NCBI RefSeq assembly: GCF_001424405.1
Contig: NZ_LMPS01000007.1
Location: 248,268 to 312,267 of the forward strand
Length of the DNA stretch: 64,000 bases
Direction of reading: 5' to 3'
Origin: Dyadobacter sp. Leaf189
GTDB taxonomy: Bacteria > Bacteroidota > Bacteroidia > Cytophagales > Spirosomataceae
The translations under genes and the position numbers were made by a program. Below are positions 42,499 through 51,247 of the stretch, one piece after another. Numbering within the stretch: position 1 is the stretch's first letter; every line of letters begins with the position of its first letter. The notes under the pieces are model-generated. The model worked only from the letters and a program-made list of their open reading frames with translations, did no database searches and was not told the origin of the DNA.

Positions 42499-43902
42499 AT
42501 GTCATCTTCAATGACCGATTGGAAGTATATTTATTTTGTCGGAATTGGCGGAATAGGAATGAGTGCGCTGGCACGCTGGTTTAAGGCAAATGGCTTTGAG
42601 GTTGCAGGTTATGACAAAACCAGGACTACGCTGGTTGAGAAATTGGAAGAAGAAGGAATTGAGATAACGCTGGAAGACTCCATTGATACGATTCCTGCAC
42701 CTTTTCTTCATGATTCCGACAAAACGCTTGTTATATACACGCCTGCCGTACCTGTGCAGCACCAGCAAATGCTGTATTTCCGGGATCATAATTTTTTGAT
42801 CCTGAAAAGGTCGCAGGTACTTGGGATTCTCACTAAAAGCCTTCGGACGATCGGTGTAGCGGGCACGCACGGAAAAACGACTACATCATCCCTGGTAGCG
42901 CACATTCTCCGGTATGCCGGAGTAAACAGCACTGCATTTCTGGGTGGCATTACACAAAATTATGGCACTAACCTGCTTCTGAATGAGCCAACAGATCATC
43001 TGGAAGAAGTTTTCTGCGTAGTAGAAGCCGATGAATTTGACCGCTCATTTTTAACATTATTTCCGGAGATCGCGATAGTTACCTCTACTGACGCCGATCA
43101 CCTTGACATTTACGGGAAGCACGAGGCCGTTTTGGAATCGTTCAGGGAATATGTCGGGCAGATCGACGAGAATGGGGTGCTGTTTATGCGGACAGGACTT
43201 GAACTTTCCGGTAGTACGAAAGCAGAAGTATTTTCCTATTCGCTTGATTCGGGCGTTTTTCATTCCAGGAATATCACGATCAGCAATGGGAGATTTGTAT
43301 TCGACTTTGTTTATCCTGACGGGGTAATTGAAGGCATTGCAATGAAAATCCCGGGTTATCATAACATTGAAAATTCCATTGCGGCGAGTGCGGTTGCTTT
43401 GCACGTAGGCGTGGCACCCGATCAAATTAAAGCGGCCCTTGAAACTTACGGCGGTGTCAAGCGGCGATTTGAATATCAGTTAGAAAAGGACGGAAAAATA
43501 TATATAGACGATTATGCCCACCATCCGACAGAGATCGAGGCATTTCTTTCTTCGGTAAAAGGATTATATCCCGGCCGGCACGTAACCGCGATTTTTCAAC
43601 CGCACCTATTCAGCCGGACCAGGGATTTTGCAGATGGGTTTGCGGAAAGCCTGTCGCTCGCTGATCGTTTGCTGCTGCTTGATATTTATCCGGCGAGAGA
43701 GTTGCCGATAGAGGGTGTTAACTCAGAAATGATCCTGGAAAAAGTAACATCTGAAGACAAACACCTGGTCTCTAAAGACAAAGTACTTAGCATTTTACGT
43801 GATTTAGATACGGATATTGTGGTTACAATTGGTGCCGGAGACATCGATACTTTGGTGGATCCGATACGTAACCAGCTCAAAAATCCCTTTGCGAATAATT
43901 AA
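42499..43902 (+). CDS. murC: UDP-N-acetylmuramate--L-alanine ligase
   Basis: 467 aa from ATG 42499; ATG 42511 (MTDWKYIYF) is equally possible and TTG 42484 less so. FVGIGGIGMSALARWFKANG, VIYTPAVP, ATP motif GVAGTHGKTTTSSLVAHIL, EADEFDRSFL, HNIENSIAASAVA and IDDYAHHPTEIEAFL. It joins L-alanine to UDP-MurNAc, the first peptide step. Lies 19 bp after murG. Confidence 0.96.
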   Translation: MSSSMTDWKYIYFVGIGGIGMSALARWFKANGFEVAGYDKTRTTLVEKLEEEGIEITLEDSIDTIPAPFLHDSDKTLVIYTPAVPVQHQQMLYFRDHNFLILKRSQVLGILTKSLRTIGVAGTHGKTTTSSLVAHILRYAGVNSTAFLGGITQNYGTNLLLNEPTDHLEEVFCVVEADEFDRSFLTLFPEIAIVTSTDADHLDIYGKHEAVLESFREYVGQIDENGVLFMRTGLELSGSTKAEVFSYSLDSGVFHSRNITISNGRFVFDFVYPDGVIEGIAMKIPGYHNIENSIAASAVALHVGVAPDQIKAALETYGGVKRRFEYQLEKDGKIYIDDYAHHPTEIEAFLSSVKGLYPGRHVTAIFQPHLFSRTRDFADGFAESLSLADRLLLLDIYPARELPIEGVNSEMILEKVTSEDKHLVSKDKVLSILRDLDTDIVVTIGAGDIDTLVDPIRNQLKNPFANN

Positions 43903-43927
43903 TAAAAGCATTGTTAATATTACTGAG

Positions 43928-44704
43928 ATGTTACGTAAATTTGACTATTCATGGCTTTTGTTGAAACGTAGTTTGTGGCTTCTTCTGCCTATTGCCGGAA
44001 TTGGTATGGCAGAAAGCAGGCTGAGTCAACAGCGTTGTACCAACCTGACCATTTCCATTCAGGGAGATTCAGGAACACGTTTTCTCGATCAAATGGATGT
44101 CCGGATGTTACTTACCGAAAATGGGGGCGATCCTCTGTTGGGCAATAAGTTAAGTAACGTGGCATTGAACGATCTGGAGAATCGGGTGAAGCGGAACAAG
44201 TTGATCAAGAAGTGCCAGGTATTTCGTGACCTTAGAGGTAATATAGTTGTTGAAGTAGAACAAGAGAAGCCGTTAGCGCGCTGGATTAACACTTCTGAAA
44301 ATGGAGAAACGCGGAATACGTCGGGATACTATATTAGCGATGAGGGCATTTTTTTTCCTCTATCAGAAAGTTATTCAGCAAGAACGTTATTGGTTTCAGG
44401 CTCATTTTTTAATGATGCTAAAAAGTTACAGACCGCAAAAGGGGCTTCTGTAATGGATTTATTGCATTTCTTGAATTCTGATCCTTTCTGGAAAGCGCAG
44501 GTTACGCAGCTGGATGCGGATAATGATGGCGAGATCAGCCTGATGACCGTAGTTGGTGATCAGCAAATTGAACTCGGAAGCGCCGAGGACTATCAGTCGA
44601 AATTCAGAAAGCTCAGGATATTTTACGATAAAGTACTGAGTCAGGATTGGAGCAGATATAAAAAAATTAGTGTTAAGTTTCAAGATCAAATAGTTTGTGA
44701 ATAA
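43928..44704 (+). CDS. ftsQ: Cell division protein FtsQ (POTRA-type)
   Basis: 258 aa from ATG 43928 (the open frame reaches back into murC). Short cytoplasmic N-terminus, one membrane helix (about residues 13-27, LLPIAGIGMA), then a POTRA-like domain (CTNLTISIQGDSGTRFLDQM, LNDLENRVKRNKLIKKCQVF, GNIVVEVEQEKPLARW) and the FtsQ beta domain. Divergent in sequence, but identity is secured by place between murC and ftsA. FtsQ links cytoplasmic and periplasmic division proteins. In Bacteroidota it is sometimes annotated only as a hypothetical protein. Confidence 0.85.
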   Translation: MLRKFDYSWLLLKRSLWLLLPIAGIGMAESRLSQQRCTNLTISIQGDSGTRFLDQMDVRMLLTENGGDPLLGNKLSNVALNDLENRVKRNKLIKKCQVFRDLRGNIVVEVEQEKPLARWINTSENGETRNTSGYYISDEGIFFPLSESYSARTLLVSGSFFNDAKKLQTAKGASVMDLLHFLNSDPFWKAQVTQLDADNDGEISLMTVVGDQQIELGSAEDYQSKFRKLRIFYDKVLSQDWSRYKKISVKFQDQIVCE

Positions 44705-44719
44705 TAATTCACCTTTAGC

Positions 44720-46072
44720 ATGGCACACGAGAAAATTGTAGTTGGAGTCGATATTGGAAGTACTAAAATAGCCGTGATCGCTGCGCAGGGAAGTTCTTCC
44801 GGTTCACGCCAGAGCAACATAGAAATTCTGGGTTTTAGTGAAGTTCCAGTGCCTGCAGGAGCAGTTGTTAACGGATCAGTCGAAAATATAAAACAAGTAG
44901 GCGGCGCCATCAGAGAAGCTTTGCAGGAAGCATCGCTGCGCTCAGACCTTGATATTGGTATTGTAAATGTCAGCTTCAGCGGAACCCACGTGAAAGTGAG
45001 TGCGCACAGCGACGGGGTGATCAGACCATCTGCCTCTTCAGGTGAAGAAGTAACCCAGCGCGATGTTGACCAGCTGGTGGACGATATGTACCGCGCCAAG
45101 ATCGAGCCTAATTACGATGTACTGCATGTACTGCCAATGGATTTCATGGTAGATAATTCAGTAGGTGTGAAAGAGCCGGTAGGCCGGACGGGTATCAAGC
45201 TTGGCGGTAACTTCCTGATCGTTTCTGCCAACAACCAATCCATTCAGCGGACAAAGAAAAGCCTTTCTGACGCGGACCAGAATTTAAGATGTGATAAAAT
45301 GGTACTGGGGCCACTGGCTACCAGCCTTGCTGTTTTAACAGATAATGAAATAAAAGCCGGAATTGCATTGGTTGATATCGGCGACCATACTACTGACCTG
45401 GTTATATACCAGGATCGCATTATCAGGCACATTGCTACCTTTCCGGTAGGTGGAAGACATATTACAAATGATTTGGCAGTTGGCTGCGGTATTCAGTATG
45501 AAAATGCGGAACAACTGAAAAAGCAATACGGTGCGGCCATTTCCGCCGACATACCGCTCAATATTGAGATCCTGATCAATTATTTAAGCGGAAGACAGCC
45601 TAAACCTGTTCTGAAGAAAAACGTAGCGCTGATTATCGAAGCGAGGTTGAAGGAGATAGCAGCCATGGTTTACGCTGAAATTATCAAATCCGGCTATCTG
45701 GATAAGCTGATAGGCGGCATTGTTCTAACTGGCGGCTCTGCGAATATCGACGAAATTGAGCTTCTGTTTGAAAAAGTAACGGATATGTCAGTAAGGGTCG
45801 GTTACCCTGAAAATCTGGAACGGACTGCCAAGGCGGACGCGGTAAGTAACTCCACGTTCAGTACTGCTATCGGACTAGCCTGGGCTGGTATCAGGTCCAT
45901 CGATCCGCGGGTTAAGTCGGTTTGTAAGCCGGCAACTGCATTCAATACGGGAGTTGTGCAAAAGGAGAAGCCGAAGGAAGTTAAAGAGCCGGTCAAAAAG
46001 ACGGGTGGCACATTTTGGGATAACATCAATAATATTATCGGAAAAAAGGACGATAGTTTAGGCGACTATTGA
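44720..46072 (+). CDS. ftsA: Cell division protein FtsA
   Basis: 450 aa. Actin-like fold motifs: VVGVDIGSTKIAVIAAQGS (phosphate 1), SFSGTHVKVSAHSDGVIR with the 1C domain, ALVDIGDHTTDLVIYQDRI (phosphate 2) and GGIVLTGGSANIDEIELLFE (adenosine). The tail ends in FWDNINNIIGKKDDSL, an amphipathic helix that would anchor it to the membrane. FtsA ties FtsZ filaments to the membrane. ftsZ starts 15 bp later. Confidence 0.96.
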   Translation: MAHEKIVVGVDIGSTKIAVIAAQGSSSGSRQSNIEILGFSEVPVPAGAVVNGSVENIKQVGGAIREALQEASLRSDLDIGIVNVSFSGTHVKVSAHSDGVIRPSASSGEEVTQRDVDQLVDDMYRAKIEPNYDVLHVLPMDFMVDNSVGVKEPVGRTGIKLGGNFLIVSANNQSIQRTKKSLSDADQNLRCDKMVLGPLATSLAVLTDNEIKAGIALVDIGDHTTDLVIYQDRIIRHIATFPVGGRHITNDLAVGCGIQYENAEQLKKQYGAAISADIPLNIEILINYLSGRQPKPVLKKNVALIIEARLKEIAAMVYAEIIKSGYLDKLIGGIVLTGGSANIDEIELLFEKVTDMSVRVGYPENLERTAKADAVSNSTFSTAIGLAWAGIRSIDPRVKSVCKPATAFNTGVVQKEKPKEVKEPVKKTGGTFWDNINNIIGKKDDSLGDY

Positions 46073-46087
46073 TAATCAGTAGAAATT

Positions 46088-47545
46088 ATGACCAAATCAA
46101 CCCCGGAAAAGACATTGAACAAAAGCTTGTTGCAAGCACTAGATCAGGATTATATTGTGAACGAAATCGTAAAGGATTTTCCAGTCGACGAGCAGGAGGA
46201 GCCTGCTATTATCAAGGTAATCGGAGTAGGCGGCGGCGGTAGCAACGCCGTAAACTACATGTTTGAACGTAAGATCAAAGATGTGGAATTTGCCGTTTGT
46301 AATACCGACAGACAAGCGCTCGCTAATAGTCCTGTTCCTGTTAAAATCCAGCTTGGCGCTACATTGACCCAGGGACTTGGAGCTGGTACGGATGCAACAA
46401 AAGGTAAAGAAGCTGCTCTTGAAACGATTGAAGAAATCAAGGGGCTGCTGGGAGGATCAACGCAAATGGTTTTTATCACCGCAGGTATGGGTGGTGGAAC
46501 CGGAACAGGCGCCGCACCAGTAATCGCGCAGCTTGCCAGAGAAATGGGCAAGTTGACCGTCGCAGTAGTTACTGCACCTTATACGTGGGAAGGATTTGAC
46601 AAGAAAGAACAGGCACTCGAAGGTATCGAACAACTTAAAAAGTACTGCGACACGGTACTGGTTGTTTTGAATGATAAACTGGAAGAACTGTTTGAAGATA
46701 TGACCATCACACAGGCATTTGCCGAAGCAGATGGAATTCTTTTGAATGCAGTGAAAAGTATTTCCGAAATCATTACGACAAATGGAAATATCAACACTGA
46801 CTTTAAAGATGTTGAGAAAGTACTGAAAAAGGCAGGTCAGTCTGTAATGGGAACCTCCGAAGCGACTGGTACCGATCGCGCGCAGGTTGCGATTAAGGAA
46901 GCACTGGATTCACCGCTTTTGAACGACAGGGATATCCGCGGCGCGAAACGTATCCTGGTAACGCTTGCTACCAGCAAGAAAAAGGAGGCTACGATGAAAG
47001 AGCAGCGCGAAATCTGGAGTTACGTATTGTCTCAGGTAGGCGGCGAAGCGCGTATGTTCAAATTAGGTACGATTATCGACGATTCACTTGTTGATAAGTT
47101 GCGCGTGACGATTGTAGCAGCCGGATTTGACAGCATTGAATCTCCGATCCCAGGCATTAAGTTGTCGCACAAATTTCCCGGAACTGTTGAAACAGCAGTA
47201 AACGGGTTTGATGCGAAAGATGAAGTTCCTGCTGAACAGGAAGAGATCGTGATGACGGAAGATGTTTTTGAAAATACACCGACCAGTTCAGTGGATCTTG
47301 TCATTGAAAAAGAATCAGTTTCCACCGCTTTCGAACCGGTTAATATATCACTGACTGAGGTTGGAGAGAATGACGAATGGTCGGAAGAGGATAATGAGGA
47401 TTTGCGAATTATGATTGACTCCTTTAAAGACGGACTGGTGAAGTTTGCAGATCTGGAAGGGCCTGCATTCAGAAGAAGCCGGGCCGAGCTTTGGAAGAGA
47501 CCGGCGATTCCGGCTTTCGAAATGGAACAGCACTGGCTAAAATAA
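46088..47545 (+). CDS. ftsZ: Cell division protein FtsZ
   Basis: 485 aa. After an N-terminal extension of about 35 residues: IKVIGVGGGGSNAVNYMFER, the tubulin signature FITAGMGGGTGTGAAPVIA and the T7 loop region NTDFKDVEKVLKKAGQSVMG. The C-terminal linker is long and acidic (about 390-460), ending with the conserved peptide KRPAIPAFE-like RPAIPAFEMEQHWLK. GTP-driven polymerisation into the Z-ring at midcell. Last gene of the operon; a terminator follows. Confidence 0.97.
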   Translation: MTKSTPEKTLNKSLLQALDQDYIVNEIVKDFPVDEQEEPAIIKVIGVGGGGSNAVNYMFERKIKDVEFAVCNTDRQALANSPVPVKIQLGATLTQGLGAGTDATKGKEAALETIEEIKGLLGGSTQMVFITAGMGGGTGTGAAPVIAQLAREMGKLTVAVVTAPYTWEGFDKKEQALEGIEQLKKYCDTVLVVLNDKLEELFEDMTITQAFAEADGILLNAVKSISEIITTNGNINTDFKDVEKVLKKAGQSVMGTSEATGTDRAQVAIKEALDSPLLNDRDIRGAKRILVTLATSKKKEATMKEQREIWSYVLSQVGGEARMFKLGTIIDDSLVDKLRVTIVAAGFDSIESPIPGIKLSHKFPGTVETAVNGFDAKDEVPAEQEEIVMTEDVFENTPTSSVDLVIEKESVSTAFEPVNISLTEVGENDEWSEEDNEDLRIMIDSFKDGLVKFADLEGPAFRRSRAELWKRPAIPAFEMEQHWLK

Positions 47546-47549
47546 TGAG

Positions 47550-47573
47550 AGGGAGCACTTAGCTCCCTTTTTT
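47550..47573 (+). terminator. Intrinsic terminator of the mur-fts operon
   Basis: AGGGAGC (47550-47556) pairs with GCTCCCT (47562-47568) around a 5-base loop, followed by a T run, 5 bp after the ftsZ stop. Confidence 0.85.
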
Positions 47574-47581
47574 CTTTTATG

Positions 47582-48124
47582 TCAAAAGTGGATGATCTGC
47601 CCAGCCTGCATTTCGAGGAGTTCCTTGTACAATGCATTTGACATGACATTATCATGAAAATGGGAGCGTATCTGGGCCAGCTTCACTCGCAATGCAAGTG
47701 TATTCATTCCCAGATAGCTGAATACATCATTGAGGTGACTTAATGCAATTGCTGCTCCCTGCATATTGGAAGATAATCCGACCAGGGCAGCTTTCTTATT
47801 TGCGAAACTGTTCGGATAAGGCAGCCCATCGATAAATGCCTTTAATACGCCAGGGTAAGATCCATTGTATTCCGGAACGATAAAGACGAATTTATCAGTT
47901 TGTTCCAAAAGAAACCTGAGGTTGTTGAAGTCCTCGTTTTTGCCTGAATTTGCGTACAAAGCAGATACTGTAAAATCGTCGGGCAAATTAACTAAATCAA
48001 GAATAATGCTCGGCGCATTGAGGTGATTCAGAATGGACTGATAGTATTCTGCAATTTTCCGTGACATAGAGCTGGGCCTGTTGGTTCCAACGATGATCAC
48101 GATTGGTGAAGGAGCTGTACTCAT
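47582..48124 (-). CDS. NADPH-dependent FMN reductase family protein
   Basis: 180 aa flavodoxin-like fold. IVIIVGTNRPSSMSRKIAEY (FMN phosphate loop), FVFIVPEYNGSYPGVLKAFI (the FMN-binding PEYNGS..P loop) and AALVGLSSNMQGAAIALSHL. These enzymes reduce FMN, quinones or azo compounds with NAD(P)H. Convergent with ftsZ; divergent from accD with a 221-bp shared upstream region. Confidence 0.88.
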   Translation of the reverse strand: MSTAPSPIVIIVGTNRPSSMSRKIAEYYQSILNHLNAPSIILDLVNLPDDFTVSALYANSGKNEDFNNLRFLLEQTDKFVFIVPEYNGSYPGVLKAFIDGLPYPNSFANKKAALVGLSSNMQGAAIALSHLNDVFSYLGMNTLALRVKLAQIRSHFHDNVMSNALYKELLEMQAGQIIHF

Positions 48125-48260
48125 TTAAATTATAAATAAACCGTCAAACCGTCGGTTTTATAGTAACAAATTACTTTGAAAATTGTTCATACCAGACTGG
48201 CTGCTACATTCTTCGGCCGCAGGTATAATCTGGATACCCGCATAAAAAAACATTTATTCT

Positions 48261-48268
48261 TATATTTG
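48261..48268 (+). promoter_or_regulatory. Probable -7 promoter element of accD
   Basis: TATATTTG matches TAnnTTTG exactly, 78 bp before the accD ATG, in an A/T-rich stretch. No good -33 box is seen. Confidence 0.5.
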
Positions 48269-48345
48269 AGTCTGGTATTCATCACGAAATTAATATAAGC
48301 TGCTCGTAGCGAAGCTTTTATATTTATAATCAACCCACAAGAAAT

Positions 48346-49188
48346 ATGTCCTGGTTCATTCGGAAAGAGAAAGGTATCAATACACCAACAGAAATGAAGC
48401 GCGAGGCGCCTGATGGTTTGTGGTATCAGTGTTCAAATTGCAAGAAGATTACTCCTACCAGAGAACATAAGCAGAATGCTTTCACCTGCCCGCATTGTAA
48501 TTACCACGAGAAAGTAGGATCCGATGTTTATTTTAACCTGCTTTTTGACGATAACGAATTCATTGAACTGGACGCTGATTTAACATCCGGAGATCCGTTG
48601 CATTTTGTAGATACCAAAGCTTATCCGGACAGGATCAAGTCGACAATGCAAAAAACGGGCTTGAAAGATGCGGTCAGAACCGGCCACGGCAAGATGAACG
48701 AAATGGACATTGTTATTGCCTGTATGGACTTCAATTTCATAGGTGGATCAATGGGCTCTGTGGTAGGTGAGAAAATTGCGCGGGCAATTTCATATGCGCT
48801 TGAACATAAATTCCCGTTTTTGATGATCTCAAAATCGGGCGGCGCGAGGATGATGGAAGCAGGATTTTCATTAATGCAAATGGCCAAAACCTCTGCCCGT
48901 CTGGCTCAACTATCGGAGGCCAAAGTGCCTTACATTTCGTTACTGACTGACCCGACTACTGGCGGTGTTACTGCTTCCTATGCGATGCTGGGGGATTTTA
49001 ACATTTCTGAACCAGAAGCTCTGATCGGATTTGCGGGACCACGCGTTATCCGCGAAACGATCGGAAAGGATCTGCCGAAAGGATTCCAAAGTGCTGAATT
49101 TGTTTTGGAACATGGATTCCTTGATTTCATCGTTGACAGAAAGGATCTGAAAGATAAATTAACAAGTCTTCTCTCTATGCTGAAATAA
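48346..49188 (+). CDS. accD: Acetyl-CoA carboxylase, carboxyltransferase subunit beta
   Basis: 280 aa. N-terminal four-cysteine zinc ribbon: Cys29/Cys32 in YQCSNCKK and Cys48/Cys51 in TCPHCNYHEK. Then the crotonase-like domain: DLTSGDPLHFVDTKAYPDR, MDFNFIGGSMGSVVGEKIAR, SKSGGARMMEAGFSLMQMAK and PTTGGVTASYAMLGDFNISE. It forms the AccA2D2 enzyme that makes malonyl-CoA for fatty acid synthesis; accA is elsewhere. The next gene starts two bases after its stop codon begins to clear (1-bp gap). Confidence 0.95.
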   Translation: MSWFIRKEKGINTPTEMKREAPDGLWYQCSNCKKITPTREHKQNAFTCPHCNYHEKVGSDVYFNLLFDDNEFIELDADLTSGDPLHFVDTKAYPDRIKSTMQKTGLKDAVRTGHGKMNEMDIVIACMDFNFIGGSMGSVVGEKIARAISYALEHKFPFLMISKSGGARMMEAGFSLMQMAKTSARLAQLSEAKVPYISLLTDPTTGGVTASYAMLGDFNISEPEALIGFAGPRVIRETIGKDLPKGFQSAEFVLEHGFLDFIVDRKDLKDKLTSLLSMLK

Positions 49189-49189
49189 T

Positions 49190-50167
49190 ATGCGACTGGT
49201 CTCCCACCCGGTACTTTGCAATTATTATGTAACCTATCGTTGCAATGCATCCTGCGGATTTTGCGATATCTGGGAGAAGCCCTCGCCTTATATTACAGTT
49301 GAAAATCTTCGCGAGAATTTACGGGATTTAAAAAAGCTGGGCGTTAAGGTCATTGACTTTACCGGTGGCGAGCCTTTGCTTCACAGGCAGCTTGACGTGC
49401 TTTTGAAAGAAGCAAAGGATCACGGGATGATCACGACCGTCACAAGCAATGGACTGCTTTATCCCAAGCAGGCAGAAAAGCTGCGCGGGCTGATAGATAT
49501 GCTGCATTTCTCGCTTGATTCTCCCGACCGTGACGAGCACGATCAATCCAGGGGTGTGAAGTGTTTTGACAAAGTGATGGAGTCCATTGCAATCGCCAAA
49601 TCACTTGGAGAGCGACCGGATATCATTTTTACCGTTTTTGAAGATAATATTGGCAAGATCCGGCAGCTATGGGAAGAAGTATGCATTCCCAATGATCTTG
49701 TACTGATCCTGAATCCGGTATTTGAGTACGATAAAGTTGGTTCAAACCTTTCCGAATCAGCGTTAAAGGAATTGTTGTGGTGGGCGAAGCAAAAAAATGT
49801 GTACCTCAACGAAGCCTTTGTGCAATTGCGGCTTGATGGCGGAAATCATGTAGAGGCTCCCGTTTGCAAAGCTGCCAGTACAACAATCGTCATTTCACCG
49901 GAAAACAAGCTTGTGCTGCCCTGTTACCATTTGGGATTAAAAGACTTTCCAATTAATGGCAGCCTGTTTGAGCTGTACCATTCAGATGAGGTTCAGAAGC
50001 TGGTTGCATTGGAGGGGCGCCTGCCGGCTTGCGAGGGCTGCGTGATCAATTGCTATATGCAGCCTTCATTTGCAGTAGAAATGAACAAATACTGGTGGAA
50101 GGCACTGCCAAGTACGATCAAGTACAACCGCCTGAAAGGTACGTGGCGGCAAATGGTCAAATTTTGA
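49190..50167 (+). CDS. Radical SAM protein of unknown function
   Basis: 325 aa. The radical SAM cluster motif is at residues 18-25 (TYRCNASCGFCDIW), followed by DFTGGEPLLHRQ (SAM binding), TSNGLLYP and LHFSLDSPD. The C-terminal third has further cysteines (APVCKAAS, LPCYHLG, CEGCVINCYM), suggesting an auxiliary iron-sulfur cluster of the SPASM or twitch kind. It begins 1 bp after accD, so the two genes are certainly cotranscribed and probably translationally coupled. I recognise no specific subfamily; peptide or lipid modification are both possible. It is short for a full SPASM enzyme. Confidence 0.85.
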   Translation: MRLVSHPVLCNYYVTYRCNASCGFCDIWEKPSPYITVENLRENLRDLKKLGVKVIDFTGGEPLLHRQLDVLLKEAKDHGMITTVTSNGLLYPKQAEKLRGLIDMLHFSLDSPDRDEHDQSRGVKCFDKVMESIAIAKSLGERPDIIFTVFEDNIGKIRQLWEEVCIPNDLVLILNPVFEYDKVGSNLSESALKELLWWAKQKNVYLNEAFVQLRLDGGNHVEAPVCKAASTTIVISPENKLVLPCYHLGLKDFPINGSLFELYHSDEVQKLVALEGRLPACEGCVINCYMQPSFAVEMNKYWWKALPSTIKYNRLKGTWRQMVKF

Positions 50168-50170
50168 GCA

Positions 50171-50647
50171 TCACGGGCAATTCTCCTTTCTTCTTGTATC
50201 TGTAATCGCATTGATTTTCCAGCCAGCTTTTGTATGTGTTAATGTAAAAACATTGACACCGCAGTGAGAGAAGGTTTCGCCGAGATAAAACTTGTAAGGT
50301 GCCCAGACGATCGCCATGGGTTCATCTATACTCACTGTCACGTCATAGATTTTTTCATCCCATTTCTCTTTGTGAGGTGTGCCGACTGCCTTGATAAATC
50401 CCTGCATGCTGCTTGTATGCACAATGACGGAGTCAGCTTTGTTTCTGGACAATGATGTTAATGCGCAGTCTGCTGTGACAACGCTTCTGAGAGATAGTGA
50501 ATCTCCGGCGCGCATTGCATCGAACATCTTATCAACTACGGCTTTCACTTCGGCAGATTTATCCTGTGCATTTACATCAGGGACAGCTAGCATAAGCAAT
50601 GCGAGTACAAATGCAGTTTGCATTGATCGCGTCAGGTGTGATTTCAT
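50171..50647 (-). CDS. Secreted NTF2-like (SnoaL/DUF4440-type) protein
   Basis: 158 aa from ATG 50647. Signal peptide MKSHLTRSMQTAFVLALLML..., ending VNAQ. The NTF2-like fold is seen in VKAVVDKMFDAMRAGDSLSL, IVHTSSMQGFIKAVG, WDEKIYDVTVSIDEPMAIVW and KAGWKINAITDTRR. The open frame runs on upstream to 51067, but that part is antisense to smpB and lacks family features. Function unknown; NTF2-like pockets bind small molecules. It ends 3 bp from the convergent radical SAM gene. Confidence 0.82.
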   Translation of the reverse strand: MKSHLTRSMQTAFVLALLMLAVPDVNAQDKSAEVKAVVDKMFDAMRAGDSLSLRSVVTADCALTSLSRNKADSVIVHTSSMQGFIKAVGTPHKEKWDEKIYDVTVSIDEPMAIVWAPYKFYLGETFSHCGVNVFTLTHTKAGWKINAITDTRRKENCP

Positions 50648-50701
50648 GTGTTGGTATAGTTTTAACAAAAAATTAATTTTGAGCCCTTTACAATTTATGA
50701 T

Positions 50702-51160
50702 ATGTCTGAAAAAATAGTTAAAAAAGTAGATATAAAGAATCGCAGGGCTTCGTTTGAGTATTTTTTTCTGGAAGAGTTTACGGCGGGAATGGCACTGACG
50801 GGAACAGAGATTAAGTCTATCCGGCAAGGTAAGGTCAATTTTCAGGACGCATATTGCCTCTTCATGGACAACGAATTGTACATCCGGAGCCTGCACATTT
50901 CGCCTTACACGGAAGGTACCCACTATAACCACGAGCCAATGCGGGATCGAAAGCTTTTGATCACGAAGCGCGAGCGGCGAAAATTGACTGAGGGTCTGAA
51001 AGACCAGGGTTTGACGATTATTCCTGTGCGAATGTTCACCAACGACCGGGGGCTTGCTAAGCTGCATATTGCACTGGCAAAAGGTAAAAAGCTCTATGAC
51101 AAGCGCGACAGCATCAAGGAAAGAGATGTAAAGCGCGAGAACGACCGGGCCGGGTATTGA
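50702..51160 (+). CDS. smpB: SsrA-binding protein SmpB
   Basis: 152 aa. DIKNRRASFEYFFLEEFTAG, MALTGTEIKSIRQGKVNFQD, RDRKLLITKRERRKL and the C-terminal KGKKLYDKRDSIKERD, with the basic tail needed for decoding-centre entry. SmpB carries tmRNA to stalled ribosomes. No tmRNA gene is visible nearby. Confidence 0.97.
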   Translation: MSEKIVKKVDIKNRRASFEYFFLEEFTAGMALTGTEIKSIRQGKVNFQDAYCLFMDNELYIRSLHISPYTEGTHYNHEPMRDRKLLITKRERRKLTEGLKDQGLTIIPVRMFTNDRGLAKLHIALAKGKKLYDKRDSIKERDVKRENDRAGY

Positions 51161-51172
51161 ATTGGTGCTCAG

Positions 51173-51180
51173 TATTTTTG
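51173..51180 (+). promoter_or_regulatory. Probable -7 promoter element of the HNH gene
   Basis: TATTTTTG, followed by CACC as in other promoters here (rplM, tRNA-Cys), 68 bp before the ATG. No -33 TTTG at the right distance. Confidence 0.45.
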
Positions 51181-51247
51181 CACCTGCGCAGCGGATTTTT
51201 TTGACGGATTTTTGTTATATTGTCAGAAATAATTACCTCGATGTGTC

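Noticed and set aside
47032..47655. 207-codon minus-strand open frame
   Set aside because: Antisense to ftsZ, Ser-rich with no domain; a typical shadow frame.
50648..51067. Upstream extension of the NTF2-like gene
   Set aside because: This part is antisense to smpB; the signal peptide begins at ATG 50647, so the extension is not translated.
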